NCBI GenBank assembly: GCA_025355965.1 | Contig: JANXYR010000050.1 | Location: forward strand, 1 to 54,327 | Source of the DNA: Geobacteraceae bacterium | GTDB taxonomy: Bacteria; Desulfobacterota; Desulfuromonadia; Geobacterales; Pseudopelobacteraceae | Direction of reading: 5' to 3' | Length of the DNA stretch: 54,327 nt | In this document: in pieces, positions 35,559-43,486 of the stretch | Position numbering within the stretch: the first letter of the stretch is position 1 | Layout: each line of letters starts with the position of its first letter | Program-made: the position numbers and the translations under genes | Notes under the pieces: generated by a model | What the model was told of the DNA's origin: nothing | Database searches by the model: none | The model's input: the letters and a program-made list of their open reading frames with translations, nothing else

Positions 35559-37841
35559 ATGCAGATGCGAAAATTAATTATGCCGTTTTGTTTACTGTCC
35601 ATGGCGGCAATGCTGTACGGTTGCGGCTCGTCCAGCAAATCTGGTGGATCGCTCAGCAGTGTGGCGACTGTTGGTGACACGGCTTGTGCGCAGTGCCATG
35701 CAGCTACAGCCGACCCATTGACGGGTGAAACATTCATTACCCAGTATCAGCGTTCGCTGCATGCCGAACTCGGCTGTGAAAGCTGTCATGGCGGTGGCGC
35801 CCAGCACAACGGTGTTGGCCCCTTTCCGTATGAGCTGACAAGCGAGGTGAGTGATGCCTCAAAGGCTGCGCGCTGTGCCCAGTGCCACGACGGTGTTACC
35901 ACGTTTAACGGCAAGGTTGCTCCGCTGAGCAGCTCGATCAATTTCTCTAACGGCAACCATGCCAATCCGTTCGGTGCTGAAGAAGCACACGAAGCCAAGT
36001 GTGCGCGCTGCCACTCCCACGAAGGATCGATACTCTACGGTAAGGAAGGTTTCACCGGCGATGCATCCATCATCAATAACACCTCATACCAACCGGTGCT
36101 GCCTAGGGATCCGGAAACCTTCAACGCCATCAAATGCGCCACCTGCCATGAGCATGGCGGTAACGTCCGTCAGACTAAAACCCGTGATGTCGCGGGTAAT
36201 GTCGTGACTTGGGATCCGGATGGCAACAAGGTGATCGGCCAGTTTGACCTCTGTACCAGCTGCCATACCATGAACACCAACGCCGGCAAGCAGATCGGCA
36301 GCGGCAACGTCCTGGCGATCGCTAATACCGCCGGTGGCTTCACCAATGTATCAACCGCGGCTTTCTATCACAATACCCGCTGGTTCCGTACCCTCCCCTC
36401 TACCCATGTTGATCAGGTTGCTTCCGGAACTACTGCCGCTGGCACAATCATTGAGGGTTATGTAATCCGCAAAAATCAAAAAAACCCCTGCTTCGAGTGC
36501 CACGGTCACGAGTTCAAGGCCAACACCCGTGCACTGGTTGACCATCCCGAGCGACCGCAGACAAATTTCACTGATTGGGCTCAATCAGCTCATGCCGGCA
36601 AACTGCTGAGCCAGAAACTTGCTGCTGCTGCGACTGTTCCTGCAGGTGGCGCGGCTCAAGTTGACGCCGTCATGAAGGCCGGTGTTTCTGAAACAAGTGG
36701 AGCTGCATGGTCACATTATAACTGGGATGCAACCTTCACGGCTGCAGGAGCCAGCGACCGCGGTGCCTGCCAGCGCTGTCATACCTCTACCGGTGCTTCC
36801 AACTTCATGAAAAATCCGGCCGGCTATGATTACGCCAACAACGATTTTACCCACTTGCAAAACTGGAAGAAAGGCACTGCTAAACTTGGAGTTGCAGGCA
36901 CGGCAACCACATCATCCGGACAGAACGAATTGCTCTATTGCTGGGGCTGCCACAGCAACGCCGGTGCAGGCAAGCTGTATACCCCAGGTGCACGTGTTGA
37001 GACCTACGCTGTTGCAACTACCGGTGATACGCCGGTTACCATTGCCTACCCCGACGTCGCCGGTTCCAACGTCTGCATGACCTGCCACCTTGGCCGTGAA
37101 GTTGGCGATACGATCAAGAACGACAATGACGCCGATGGCGTACGTGGTTTCGTTAACTCGCACTATCTGTCGGCCGGTGGTCAGCTGTTCGGTAAATCGG
37201 GTTACACCTATGCCGGCAAGGATTACACCAACCCGACTTTCTTTGCGCACGACAAGATCGGTACGGCAGCAGCACCAGGGACCGGCTCTAATGGCCCCTG
37301 TGTTGGTTGTCACATGACCAGTCCCAACAAACACAAGTTCACCAACGTCAGCAGCAACAGCTCAGGCGTTATTACCAAAATCACCACCAGCCTCTGCGCA
37401 ACCTGCCACACAGGTTCGTTTGCCATGACACCGGAAAAACTGACGGCAGAAGAGGAAGAGTACTCAGCAGCACTTGACGCGCTTGCTGCTGCGCTGCGAA
37501 CAAAGAACATCTACTTCAATAAAGGCGCCAATCCGTACTTCTTTACGGCACCTTATGTCGTAGGTGGCACAAACACAAGTTACACCGCCTGGTCCACACC
37601 ATACGGCTTGGCTCTATGGAAGGACGTTATGGGGGCAGCCTTCAACCTCAATCTGCTGGCCCACGATCCGGGTGGCTTCGCCCATAACCGTTTCTATTCC
37701 AAACGGCTGATCTGGGATTCCATCGACTTTATCGACGATGGCATTCTGAATAACTCGGTACCGACTACGCTGACTACGGTTCTGCCAGCCGGTCAAACCT
37801 TGACGGACGCCCAGACGTATCTGGGTGCAACCCGTCCGTAA
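35559..37841 (+). CDS. omcB: Outer-membrane dodecahaem lipoprotein cytochrome, OmcB-like
   Basis: A 760-residue protein with a lipoprotein signal (LYGC, lipidated Cys22) and twelve CXXCH motifs: CAQCH, CESCH, CAQCH, CARCH, CATCH, CTSCH, CFECH, CQRCH, CWGCH, CMTCH, CVGCH and CATCH. The length and haem count equal OmcB/OmcC, the outer-surface cytochromes used for Fe(III) and other extracellular acceptors. Haem-poor Gly/Thr/Ala-rich stretches lie between the motifs. AAGGAGG precedes the ATG at 35559. It is the last gene of the operon, followed by two hairpins. Confidence 0.88.
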   Translation: MQMRKLIMPFCLLSMAAMLYGCGSSSKSGGSLSSVATVGDTACAQCHAATADPLTGETFITQYQRSLHAELGCESCHGGGAQHNGVGPFPYELTSEVSDASKAARCAQCHDGVTTFNGKVAPLSSSINFSNGNHANPFGAEEAHEAKCARCHSHEGSILYGKEGFTGDASIINNTSYQPVLPRDPETFNAIKCATCHEHGGNVRQTKTRDVAGNVVTWDPDGNKVIGQFDLCTSCHTMNTNAGKQIGSGNVLAIANTAGGFTNVSTAAFYHNTRWFRTLPSTHVDQVASGTTAAGTIIEGYVIRKNQKNPCFECHGHEFKANTRALVDHPERPQTNFTDWAQSAHAGKLLSQKLAAAATVPAGGAAQVDAVMKAGVSETSGAAWSHYNWDATFTAAGASDRGACQRCHTSTGASNFMKNPAGYDYANNDFTHLQNWKKGTAKLGVAGTATTSSGQNELLYCWGCHSNAGAGKLYTPGARVETYAVATTGDTPVTIAYPDVAGSNVCMTCHLGREVGDTIKNDNDADGVRGFVNSHYLSAGGQLFGKSGYTYAGKDYTNPTFFAHDKIGTAAAPGTGSNGPCVGCHMTSPNKHKFTNVSSNSSGVITKITTSLCATCHTGSFAMTPEKLTAEEEEYSAALDALAAALRTKNIYFNKGANPYFFTAPYVVGGTNTSYTAWSTPYGLALWKDVMGAAFNLNLLAHDPGGFAHNRFYSKRLIWDSIDFIDDGILNNSVPTTLTTVLPAGQTLTDAQTYLGATRP

Positions 37842-37861
37842 TCTTTACAATTGGAGTAAAC

Positions 37862-37924
37862 TGCGGGGCAGTTTAACGCCCCGCAGGCAACACACAAGAG
37901 CCCCGAGGAGATCCGGGGCTCTTG
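37862..37924 (+). terminator. Two tandem GC-rich hairpins after omcB
   Basis: TGCGGGGC (37862-37869) pairs with GCCCCGCA (37878-37885). CAAGAGCCCCG (37895-37905) pairs with CGGGGCTCTTG (37914-37924). The stems are perfect but there is no clear T-run, so this may be a 3' stabiliser or a factor-assisted terminator. Confidence 0.65.
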
Positions 37925-37976
37925 TCGTAGATAGATCCGTTATATGGCGGTTAGTAATTTATGCTATAAGGAAAAT

Positions 37977-39101
37977 ATGGGCAAGAAACAGCGTATCATA
38001 CTGCTTGGATCATACTTGGGGATTTCATTGGCAGGTCATATCATGCTTATGTCGGCATTCGGAGATCTCGGGGTTCTTGACTTCGGCATGCCGGTCAGCG
38101 CTCTTGAGCGAATTGAGGTTGATCTGAAGGCGCTACCGGTTCCTGATGCATCTACAAAAGCCAGTCCTTTGCAGAAACTACATACTGCTTCGCCAACGGA
38201 GCAGCGCATGACCATTCCAGCTGGCATCGAAACAGCACAAGCTGTCATAGCGCCTGAACTAGTAAAACAATCAGATGTTATTTCACAATCAGCCAGTGAC
38301 CTCAGAACCTCTGACGAGGAAACGCCAACCATCTCTAACAAACAGCCCGCCTTTGTGTCCGATTCTCCTTTGCGGACCTCCGGTGAATTTCTTGGGACCA
38401 ATCATGAAAAGCTGGTCTATCGGATCAGCCTGCTTGGGATGCCGGTTGGCAGCGCACAGCTGGAGGCATCAAACAAACTTGGAGAGCTGCGCATAATCAC
38501 CAGCATCCGTTCCAACAGTCTTATGTCTACCCTCTACCCAGTAAACGACTCCACCGATACGCGGCTGATCAATGGGCGCTACCTGTTGACCCGTATCCGT
38601 CAACAGGAAGGCTCTTTGGTGAGCGATACCGGCTTCAACCTGATGTTTCAAGAACGTAAAATATTCTGGGTTGACCGCCTTAAAAAGAGTTCAAGCACTG
38701 AACCACTGGAGCATCTGGATACACTTGACATTATTTCAGGTTTTTATTTCATACGGTTACAGCCGCTTACTATTGGCAAGACGCTTACCCTGCGTTTGTA
38801 TGACGGTGACAAAAGTTCTCTGGTGCCGGTGGAGATTATTCGAAGGGAAAAGCTGTCCCTGCCGGGCATGCGCTCTGCCGATACGCTTGTGATCAAGCCG
38901 ACGTTCAGCGAGAACGGTTTTTTCAAGAATAATCGCGATATATTGATTTGGTTGACCGATGATGAGAACCGAGTTCCAGTGAGGATTGAAGCTACAACTC
39001 CGGTCGGAAGGATTGCTGCTGAACTGGTGTCATCAGAACGGATTAACCGGCTTGAGGAAAAACAAGGGACTTCCCCCATATTTTCTGTTGATCCGTCATA
39101 A
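37977..39101 (+). CDS. DUF3108-domain protein with N-terminal membrane anchor
   Basis: A 374-residue protein. An N-terminal hydrophobic segment (LLGSYLGISLAGHIMLMSAFG) is followed by a long low-complexity Ser/Thr/Pro linker. From about residue 145 there is a beta-rich domain (EKLVYRISLLGMPVGSAQLEAS, SMFWVDRLKK-like blocks, ISGFYFIRLQPL, TLRLYDGDKS). This is the DUF3108 pattern of periplasmic proteins. Function unknown. The ATG at 37977 follows AAGGAAA. The gene is convergent with selA, with a 15-bp gap. Confidence 0.75.
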   Translation: MGKKQRIILLGSYLGISLAGHIMLMSAFGDLGVLDFGMPVSALERIEVDLKALPVPDASTKASPLQKLHTASPTEQRMTIPAGIETAQAVIAPELVKQSDVISQSASDLRTSDEETPTISNKQPAFVSDSPLRTSGEFLGTNHEKLVYRISLLGMPVGSAQLEASNKLGELRIITSIRSNSLMSTLYPVNDSTDTRLINGRYLLTRIRQQEGSLVSDTGFNLMFQERKIFWVDRLKKSSSTEPLEHLDTLDIISGFYFIRLQPLTIGKTLTLRLYDGDKSSLVPVEIIRREKLSLPGMRSADTLVIKPTFSENGFFKNNRDILIWLTDDENRVPVRIEATTPVGRIAAELVSSERINRLEEKQGTSPIFSVDPS

Positions 39102-39116
39102 TCACTTCTATGCGAA

Positions 39117-40502
39117 CTATCCCAGCTTGTTCATTACCTCTACAAGTGCCGGAATATCGGCATCCTGCAGGGTGCGAAGATCGAGCAGGTACTGCCCCTT
39201 GTTGATCCTCCCCAACACCGGAGTATTGCATAGCCTGAAAGCCGAATCTATCTGCTGGGGAGACCAGCCTTCGACCGCAATTGCCATGAGGAATGTTGGC
39301 AAATCCAGCAGCGGCAGAGAGCCGCCACCAACCTGAGAATTCCCGGCAACAACCGTGAGGATAATTGAAGAAGGTATTTTCGGTCGAATCCGGCGGATGT
39401 AGGACGAGGCTTTTGCCTTCAGCGCTCCGGGCTGCACCGTCAACATGCGCAATGTAGGTATCTCTACCACCGCCTCCCTTTCGTCCCGGTACAGTCTCAA
39501 TGTCGCTTCAAGTGCAGCAAGTGTCAACTTGTCAATCCTGAGAGCTCTCAGAAGCTGTTCCTTTCTCAGTATGGAGATTATCTTCCGCTTTCCGAGTATG
39601 ATGCCTGCCTGCGGACCGCCGAGCATCTTGTCACCGCTACAGGTAATGATGTCAACGCCTGCCTTGACATACTCCTGTACAGGAATTTCGCCGGGTATAC
39701 CATATTTGGAGAGATCCAGCAGGGAACCACTGCCGATATCGGCCATTACCGGAATTCCCTTCTCCTTTCCGCACTGAACGAGTTGATCAATTGAAACCTC
39801 CGCCGTAAACCCTACCACCGAAAAATTGCTGGTATGAACCTTGAGAAACAGTGCAGTTTCATCGGAAATGGCAGCCTGATAGTCCTTTAGATGGGTGCGA
39901 TTTGTAGTTCCGACCTCTTTCAGTATTCCGCCACTCATTCTCATAACATCAGGTATTCTGAATGATCCTCCGATCTCGACCAGTTCACCCCGTGAAACCA
40001 CAACCTCTTTGCCGGCAGCCATCCCTGAAAGAGCCAGCAGCACTGCTGCAGCATTATTGTTTACGACAATTGCCGCTTCAGCCCCTGTCAACTCACACAG
40101 GAGTGATTCAACATGAGTATACCGTTCTCCGCGTGCACCTGTAGCCATGTCCATCTCCAGATTTGAGTAGCGCTCAGAAACCTCCAGTATCTGACGACAT
40201 GCCGATTTTGAAAGAAGTGAGCGCCCAAGATTGGTATGAATCACCACTCCGGTACCATTCACAACAGGGTGGAGACTGGGAGCAACGAGCTGCTCAAGTT
40301 CTTTTACGATCAGCCCGCACAGATGGTTCTCGTCGACCGCTGCCGGCAGCGTACCGTTTAGCGAGCCAATTCTGAGTGCTGCAAGGACGTTCCGTACAGC
40401 TGCAAGGACAGTCGGCCTTGGATGCGTTTCAAGCAGTGAAACTACTGGGGAAAGAGACAATACTTTATCAACCTTGGGGATTGAGCTGATGTTTTTTTTC
40501 AT
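39117..40502 (-). CDS. selA: L-seryl-tRNA(Sec) selenium transferase
   Basis: A 461-residue PLP enzyme that converts Ser-tRNA(Sec) to Sec-tRNA(Sec) with selenophosphate. It has the conserved VVNGTGVVIHTNLGRSLLS, ATGARGERYTHVE, the PLP lysine in SGDKMLGGPQAG (Lys292) and the C-terminal GRINKGQYLLDLR. Length and motifs are complete. It is divergent from the UGA-containing sbtA gene and within 2.4 kb of selC, so the selenocysteine machinery and its users are clustered. selB and selD are not in the window. GGAG lies upstream of the ATG. Confidence 0.97.
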   Translation of the reverse strand: MKKNISSIPKVDKVLSLSPVVSLLETHPRPTVLAAVRNVLAALRIGSLNGTLPAAVDENHLCGLIVKELEQLVAPSLHPVVNGTGVVIHTNLGRSLLSKSACRQILEVSERYSNLEMDMATGARGERYTHVESLLCELTGAEAAIVVNNNAAAVLLALSGMAAGKEVVVSRGELVEIGGSFRIPDVMRMSGGILKEVGTTNRTHLKDYQAAISDETALFLKVHTSNFSVVGFTAEVSIDQLVQCGKEKGIPVMADIGSGSLLDLSKYGIPGEIPVQEYVKAGVDIITCSGDKMLGGPQAGIILGKRKIISILRKEQLLRALRIDKLTLAALEATLRLYRDEREAVVEIPTLRMLTVQPGALKAKASSYIRRIRPKIPSSIILTVVAGNSQVGGGSLPLLDLPTFLMAIAVEGWSPQQIDSAFRLCNTPVLGRINKGQYLLDLRTLQDADIPALVEVMNKLG

Positions 40503-40779
40503 TAGTAACTCCAGGGGTACTGTTATCTAGAAAATAGCGTTCATCTCGAAGAGTGACGATTAAATTAACTCATAGTCTGTATGGCGAATACCACAGATAT
40601 ATATCAGTACAACGAATGCAAGGCAAGAAACTGCATCAGGTTAAGTACAACTGTGCATGATTTTCTGAATTAAATATGATGGAGTAGTAAATAAATCGAA
40701 AAAAGCAATTGATTTGTAATTATATATTGGTAAAGTAAATCTTGTCGCAGCAATAAATAAACAGAAAGGTGGTAGAAAC
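40503..40779 (+). promoter_or_regulatory. Divergent selA-sbtA intergenic region with possible sbtA promoter
   Basis: About 280 bp of AT-rich DNA with no other gene. TTGATT at 40709-40714 and TAAAGT at 40731-40736, 16 bp apart, could be an sbtA promoter, about 45 bp upstream of the start codon. AAAGGTGG at 40764-40771 is the sbtA ribosome site. Confidence 0.35.
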
Positions 40780-41088
40780 ATGGACAAGGATCAGTTGAAG
40801 AGTTTTGTGGCAGGGCTTGGTATTGCCAGCTTGGTTGCAGGTGTTTCGATTGCTGCACCTGCTGGCGCGGCTCAAAGTGGTTGAGGTGGCGGAGCGGGCG
40901 CCGGGAGCGCCCCTAAGGACAAGGCTGAAGTGACTGAGAAGGCCGTGGAAAAGGTTGAGAAGAAGGATCTCAAAAAGGCAAAAAAAGTAAAAAAAGACGC
41001 TAAGAAAGATGCTGTAAAGGATCAGAAGGAAGGCGAGAAGCCTAAAGAGACGCCCGGTAAAAGTGGTTGAGGCGGTTCATCCAAATAG
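40780..41088 (+). CDS. sbtA: SbtA-like selenocysteine-containing RiPP precursor (two in-frame UGA codons)
   Basis: A 102-residue gene that normal ORF calling misses because codons 35 (TGA, 40882-40884) and 97 (TGA, 41068-41070) are read as stops. Both sit in the same context, Ser-Gly-U-Gly-Gly, coded AGT GGT TGA GG(T/C) GG(C/T). The frame is otherwise open from an ATG with a good ribosome site (AAAGGTGG) to TAG at 41086. Residues 1-34 form a leader with DKDQLKSF and a hydrophobic AGLGIASLVAGVSIAAP stretch. Residues 46-94 are a Lys/Glu-rich linker. selA is divergent, and the radical SAM maturase and tRNA-Sec genes lie downstream. This fits the predicted SbtA/SbtM thio(seleno)oxazole or 'selenobiotic' RiPP family. 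The modification and bioactivity are inferred. A pseudogene is unlikely given the repeated motif and context. Confidence 0.9.
40896..40912 (+). promoter_or_regulatory. Candidate bacterial SECIS for the first sbtA UGA
   Basis: GGGCGC (40896-40901) pairs perfectly with GCGCCC (40907-40912) around the loop CGGGA. The loop starts 18 nt after the UGA, within the usual bacterial SECIS distance, and has G in its second position, where SelB needs an apical guanine. Confidence 0.65.
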
Positions 41089-41100
41089 TGCGGTCGCGCT
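41087..41100 (+). promoter_or_regulatory. Candidate bacterial SECIS for the second sbtA UGA
   Basis: AGTGC (41087-41091) pairs with GCGCT (41096-41100), with one G-U pair, around a GGTC loop. The loop starts 22 nt after the UGA at 41068-41070 and resembles the GGUC apical loop of E. coli fdhF. The hairpin lies partly beyond the sbtA stop codon. Confidence 0.6.
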
Positions 41101-41238
41101 AACAGCATCCAGAAGGTACTTGATCATAGAGAAGATGTCCGATAATATCATGTCATGAATAGCTTGTCCGAAATTTTTCCTATCTGCCGAACAATTCTTG
41201 GCATCATGCTATGGAAACGTATTGCAGAGGGAAGTGAC

Positions 41239-42729
41239 ATGAATCCGGTCAGCTTCCCGGAATTTTTGGAACATCAGGGTGGGCTCGGAATACCACCGTT
41301 TTTGTCCGGGCTCGCCCACGTTGAATTATCGCGCCACAAAGCCATCACTGCAGAAAATGCACCCCTCGGAATAAATTCATTCAGCCTCAATCCTACTCTG
41401 CATATTACCCCTGTCAGATGGAAAAATCTGGCTCCTCTGTTCGTGCGAGCAAAGAAGCGGGACATAGACAAGGTCGTTCCCGGCAATGAAACCATCATCA
41501 TCTGGTGTTTGCCAGATAATGGAAAGCTAATGATCCGGGCTACGGAACCGGGTGATTTGCTGGCCATCAAACTGCTGGCCGAAGACATTGATCCCCTGGA
41601 TGCGGCCTGTGAGGCGGGAGTCCCGGTTGGGATTATCGATGCTGTTATGCGTGAGGCCATCTGGAAGGGACTGGTACTCTCGCCGCCTTCAATGCTTTGC
41701 CGCGAACAGGATATTACCGGCCCGTCTCCACGTGAGGACTTAATAGCGGCCGAGGTATTTTCCTTGCAATGGCACCTGACCCAGGAGTGTGACCTGCATT
41801 GCCGGCACTGCTATGACCGCTCAAGCCGCCGGGCATTTCCGTTCGAGCGTGCTCTCACCCTGCTCGATGAACTGCGCGCCTTTTGTCGCAGCCGGTTCAT
41901 TCGTGGACAAGTGTCCCTGTCTGGCGGAAATCCTTTGCTATACCCACAATTTCTGGATCTCTACCGTGCCGCCGCAGAGCGGGATTTCATGATCGCCATC
42001 CTAGGCAACGCCAGTGACCGTGCCACTATTGAAAAACTCGTGGACATACGGATGCCGGTCTATTATCAGGTCAGCCTGGAAGGGTTGGAACAGCATAACG
42101 ATGAAATTCGCGGGGCGGGGAATTATCGTCGCACGGTGGATTTCCTGAGGACTCTCACGGAAATGGGTGTGCCAAACATGGTAATGTTAACCCTGACCCG
42201 GCACAATTTGGGGCAGGTTATTCCTCTGGCAGAAAAGCTGGAAGGCATTACGGGTGGGCTGACCTTCAACCGCCTTGCATTGTTTGGAGAGGGCGCTTCT
42301 CTGGAATTGCCGACCCCCGATGAATACCGGGAGTTTCTCGAAGCATATGCATCGGCCCTGGACAGCCACCCGGTTTTGACCCTCAAGGACAGCCTGCTAA
42401 ACACAATATTTGAGCGGGACAACAGTGGGCTGTTCGGTGGATGTGCCGGCTATGGCTGCGGAGCAGCCTTCAATTTTGTTTCGATTCTTTCTGACGGCGA
42501 GGTGCATGCCTGCCGCAAGTTTCCTTCGCCCATCGGTAACATCCTCATCAACAGCCTGGAAGATGTGTACGCCTCCAAGGCTGCCGCTCGCTATCGCTCT
42601 GGCAGCGACGCCTGTTCCGGTTGTTCTCTGAATGCGGTATGCCGCGGCTGTCCGGCTGTTACCGCCAGTCTCGGGCTCGACCCATTTACTGATAAGGATC
42701 CATATTGCTTCAGACACCGGATTAGTTAA
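41239..42729 (+). CDS. sbtM: SbtM-like radical SAM/SPASM peptide maturase
   Basis: A 496-residue radical SAM enzyme. The N-terminal ~175 residues form a variable, probably peptide-binding region. The cluster motif CDLHCRHC (Cys184, Cys188, Cys191; CX3CX2C) is followed by SLSGGNPLLYPQF and VSLEGLEQHNDEIRG. The C-terminal SPASM region has cysteines in GCAGYGCGAAF, DGEVHACRKFPSPIGN, CSGCSLNAVCRGCP and PYCF, for auxiliary Fe-S clusters. It lies 150 bp downstream of the UGA-containing precursor and fits the SbtM maturase family. I chose the ATG at 41239 because GAGGGA precedes it; 41155 is an alternative. The modification chemistry is not shown by the sequence. Confidence 0.87.
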   Translation: MNPVSFPEFLEHQGGLGIPPFLSGLAHVELSRHKAITAENAPLGINSFSLNPTLHITPVRWKNLAPLFVRAKKRDIDKVVPGNETIIIWCLPDNGKLMIRATEPGDLLAIKLLAEDIDPLDAACEAGVPVGIIDAVMREAIWKGLVLSPPSMLCREQDITGPSPREDLIAAEVFSLQWHLTQECDLHCRHCYDRSSRRAFPFERALTLLDELRAFCRSRFIRGQVSLSGGNPLLYPQFLDLYRAAAERDFMIAILGNASDRATIEKLVDIRMPVYYQVSLEGLEQHNDEIRGAGNYRRTVDFLRTLTEMGVPNMVMLTLTRHNLGQVIPLAEKLEGITGGLTFNRLALFGEGASLELPTPDEYREFLEAYASALDSHPVLTLKDSLLNTIFERDNSGLFGGCAGYGCGAAFNFVSILSDGEVHACRKFPSPIGNILINSLEDVYASKAAARYRSGSDACSGCSLNAVCRGCPAVTASLGLDPFTDKDPYCFRHRIS

Positions 42730-42810
42730 CCGATTTATGAAAAACATCTTGTACTGACCGAATCCAACAGTGTATAAGTATTGCTGTGTGCAAACAGGGT
42801 TGACTCCAAT

Positions 42811-42840
42811 TTGAATTGTTTGACTGTAGATCCATATCAT
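42811..42840 (+). promoter_or_regulatory. Possible promoter of selC
   Basis: TTGAAT (42811-42816) and TATCAT (42835-42840) are separated by 18 bp. Transcription would start a few bases upstream of the tRNA at 42851. Confidence 0.4.
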
Positions 42841-42850
42841 CGTTGCCAAT

Positions 42851-42948
42851 GGAAGTACTTCAGTCGCTGGCGGGCTGCCCGGTCTTCAAAACCGGTGGAG
42901 GGGGTGAGAAACTTCCTCGGTGGGTTCGATTCCCATGTACTTCCGCCA
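42851..42948 (+). tRNA. selC: tRNA-Sec (anticodon UCA)
   Basis: An 8-bp acceptor stem, GGAAGTAC (42851-42858) with GTACTTCC (42937-42944), discriminator G and encoded CCA. The anticodon loop CTTCAAA (42884-42890) carries UCA at 42886-42888. There is a long variable arm (about 42896-42918) and the T-loop TTCGATT. The 98-nt length including CCA, the long 8-bp acceptor stem and the UCA anticodon identify tRNA-Sec rather than tRNA-Ser or Leu. Confidence 0.96.
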
Positions 42949-42958
42949 TTATATCGAG

Positions 42959-42988
42959 GCAGTTAGTTCAAAAGGGCTGACTGCTTTT
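42959..42988 (+). terminator. Terminator after selC
   Basis: GCAGTTAG (42959-42966) pairs with CTGACTGC (42977-42984), with one G-T pair, followed by four T residues. It ends the selC transcript 10 bp after the tRNA CCA. Confidence 0.7.
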
Positions 42989-43134
42989 CTGTATCCAAGT
43001 TATTGGGCAATGGCAGGACATCAAAATCTCTCAAATGAAGTCGCAGAAACAGTGATAAAGATCACGGCCGACATCCTTATATTCATATATTTACGTTGGC
43101 ACTAGTTGTGGTATTAAATCAAAGAGGAGAAGAA

Positions 43135-43308
43135 ATGAAAGAAATTTTGATAATGTTGGCAATAATTGTCGCCTGGTTTGTGTTGCAAAAATATATCCTC
43201 CCAGCTTTTGGTGTTCGTACCTGATTGTCAAATACTTGTGACCTCGGGGACCGGGGTACAAAAAATATTGATTCAAAGATAGAGCCAAAAGAGCAGATTA
43301 AGCCGTAA
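43135..43308 (+). CDS. Candidate small membrane-anchored selenoprotein with one in-frame UGA
   Basis: A 57-residue reading frame from an ATG with AGAGGAGAAG upstream to TAA at 43306-43308, interrupted only by TGA at 43222-43224 (codon 30). Residues 1-24 form a hydrophobic helix (EILIMLAIIVAWFVLQKYI), so the protein is membrane anchored. The core LPAFGVRT-U-LSNTC puts the putative Sec five residues before a Cys, a likely redox pair. A short polar tail ends QIKP. Just after the UGA lies a strong hairpin (43237-43260). It is 186 bp downstream of tRNA-Sec. The alternative is a 29-residue peptide ending at UGA. I recall Cys-type small Geobacter proteins with a TCxSxxC motif but cannot verify them. 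Confidence 0.75.
43237..43260 (+). promoter_or_regulatory. Candidate SECIS of the small selenoprotein gene
   Basis: ACCTCGG (43241-43247) pairs with CCGGGGT (43251-43257), 7 bp with one G-U, around a GGA loop. TGT and ACA extend it after one bulged G. The loop is 24-26 nt after the UGA and G-rich, as expected for SelB recognition. Confidence 0.65.
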
Positions 43309-43369
43309 GCAGCCTAGTGGGACGTTTTGCATTGAATAATGACAGTCATTGAAATCATGTAATCAAATC

Positions 43370-43402
43370 AACCCCGGCACTCACAATGAGCGGGGTTTTT
43401 AA
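43370..43402 (+). terminator. Rho-independent terminator before mtgA
   Basis: AACCCCG (43370-43376) pairs with CGGGGTT (43391-43397) around a 14-base loop and is followed by a T-run. It ends the small selenoprotein transcript. Confidence 0.8.
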
Positions 43403-43486
43403 TATTGTATGCTTGAAGTACAAGCAACATATTTAATTAGCTTTTTTCGGGATAAATTCTGTAGAAATACTTGAAGGTGCCCCATC

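Noticed and set aside
40882..41070. Reading the two TGA codons in sbtA as nonsense mutations of a pseudogene
   Set aside because: Both lie in the same SGUGG context, no other stop occurs in 102 codons, hairpins follow both, and selA, selC and the maturase are adjacent.
43091..43288. Minus-strand 65-codon ORF opposite the small selenoprotein gene
   Set aside because: It has no plausible ribosome site or protein-like composition and overlaps the promoter and coding region of the better-supported plus-strand gene.
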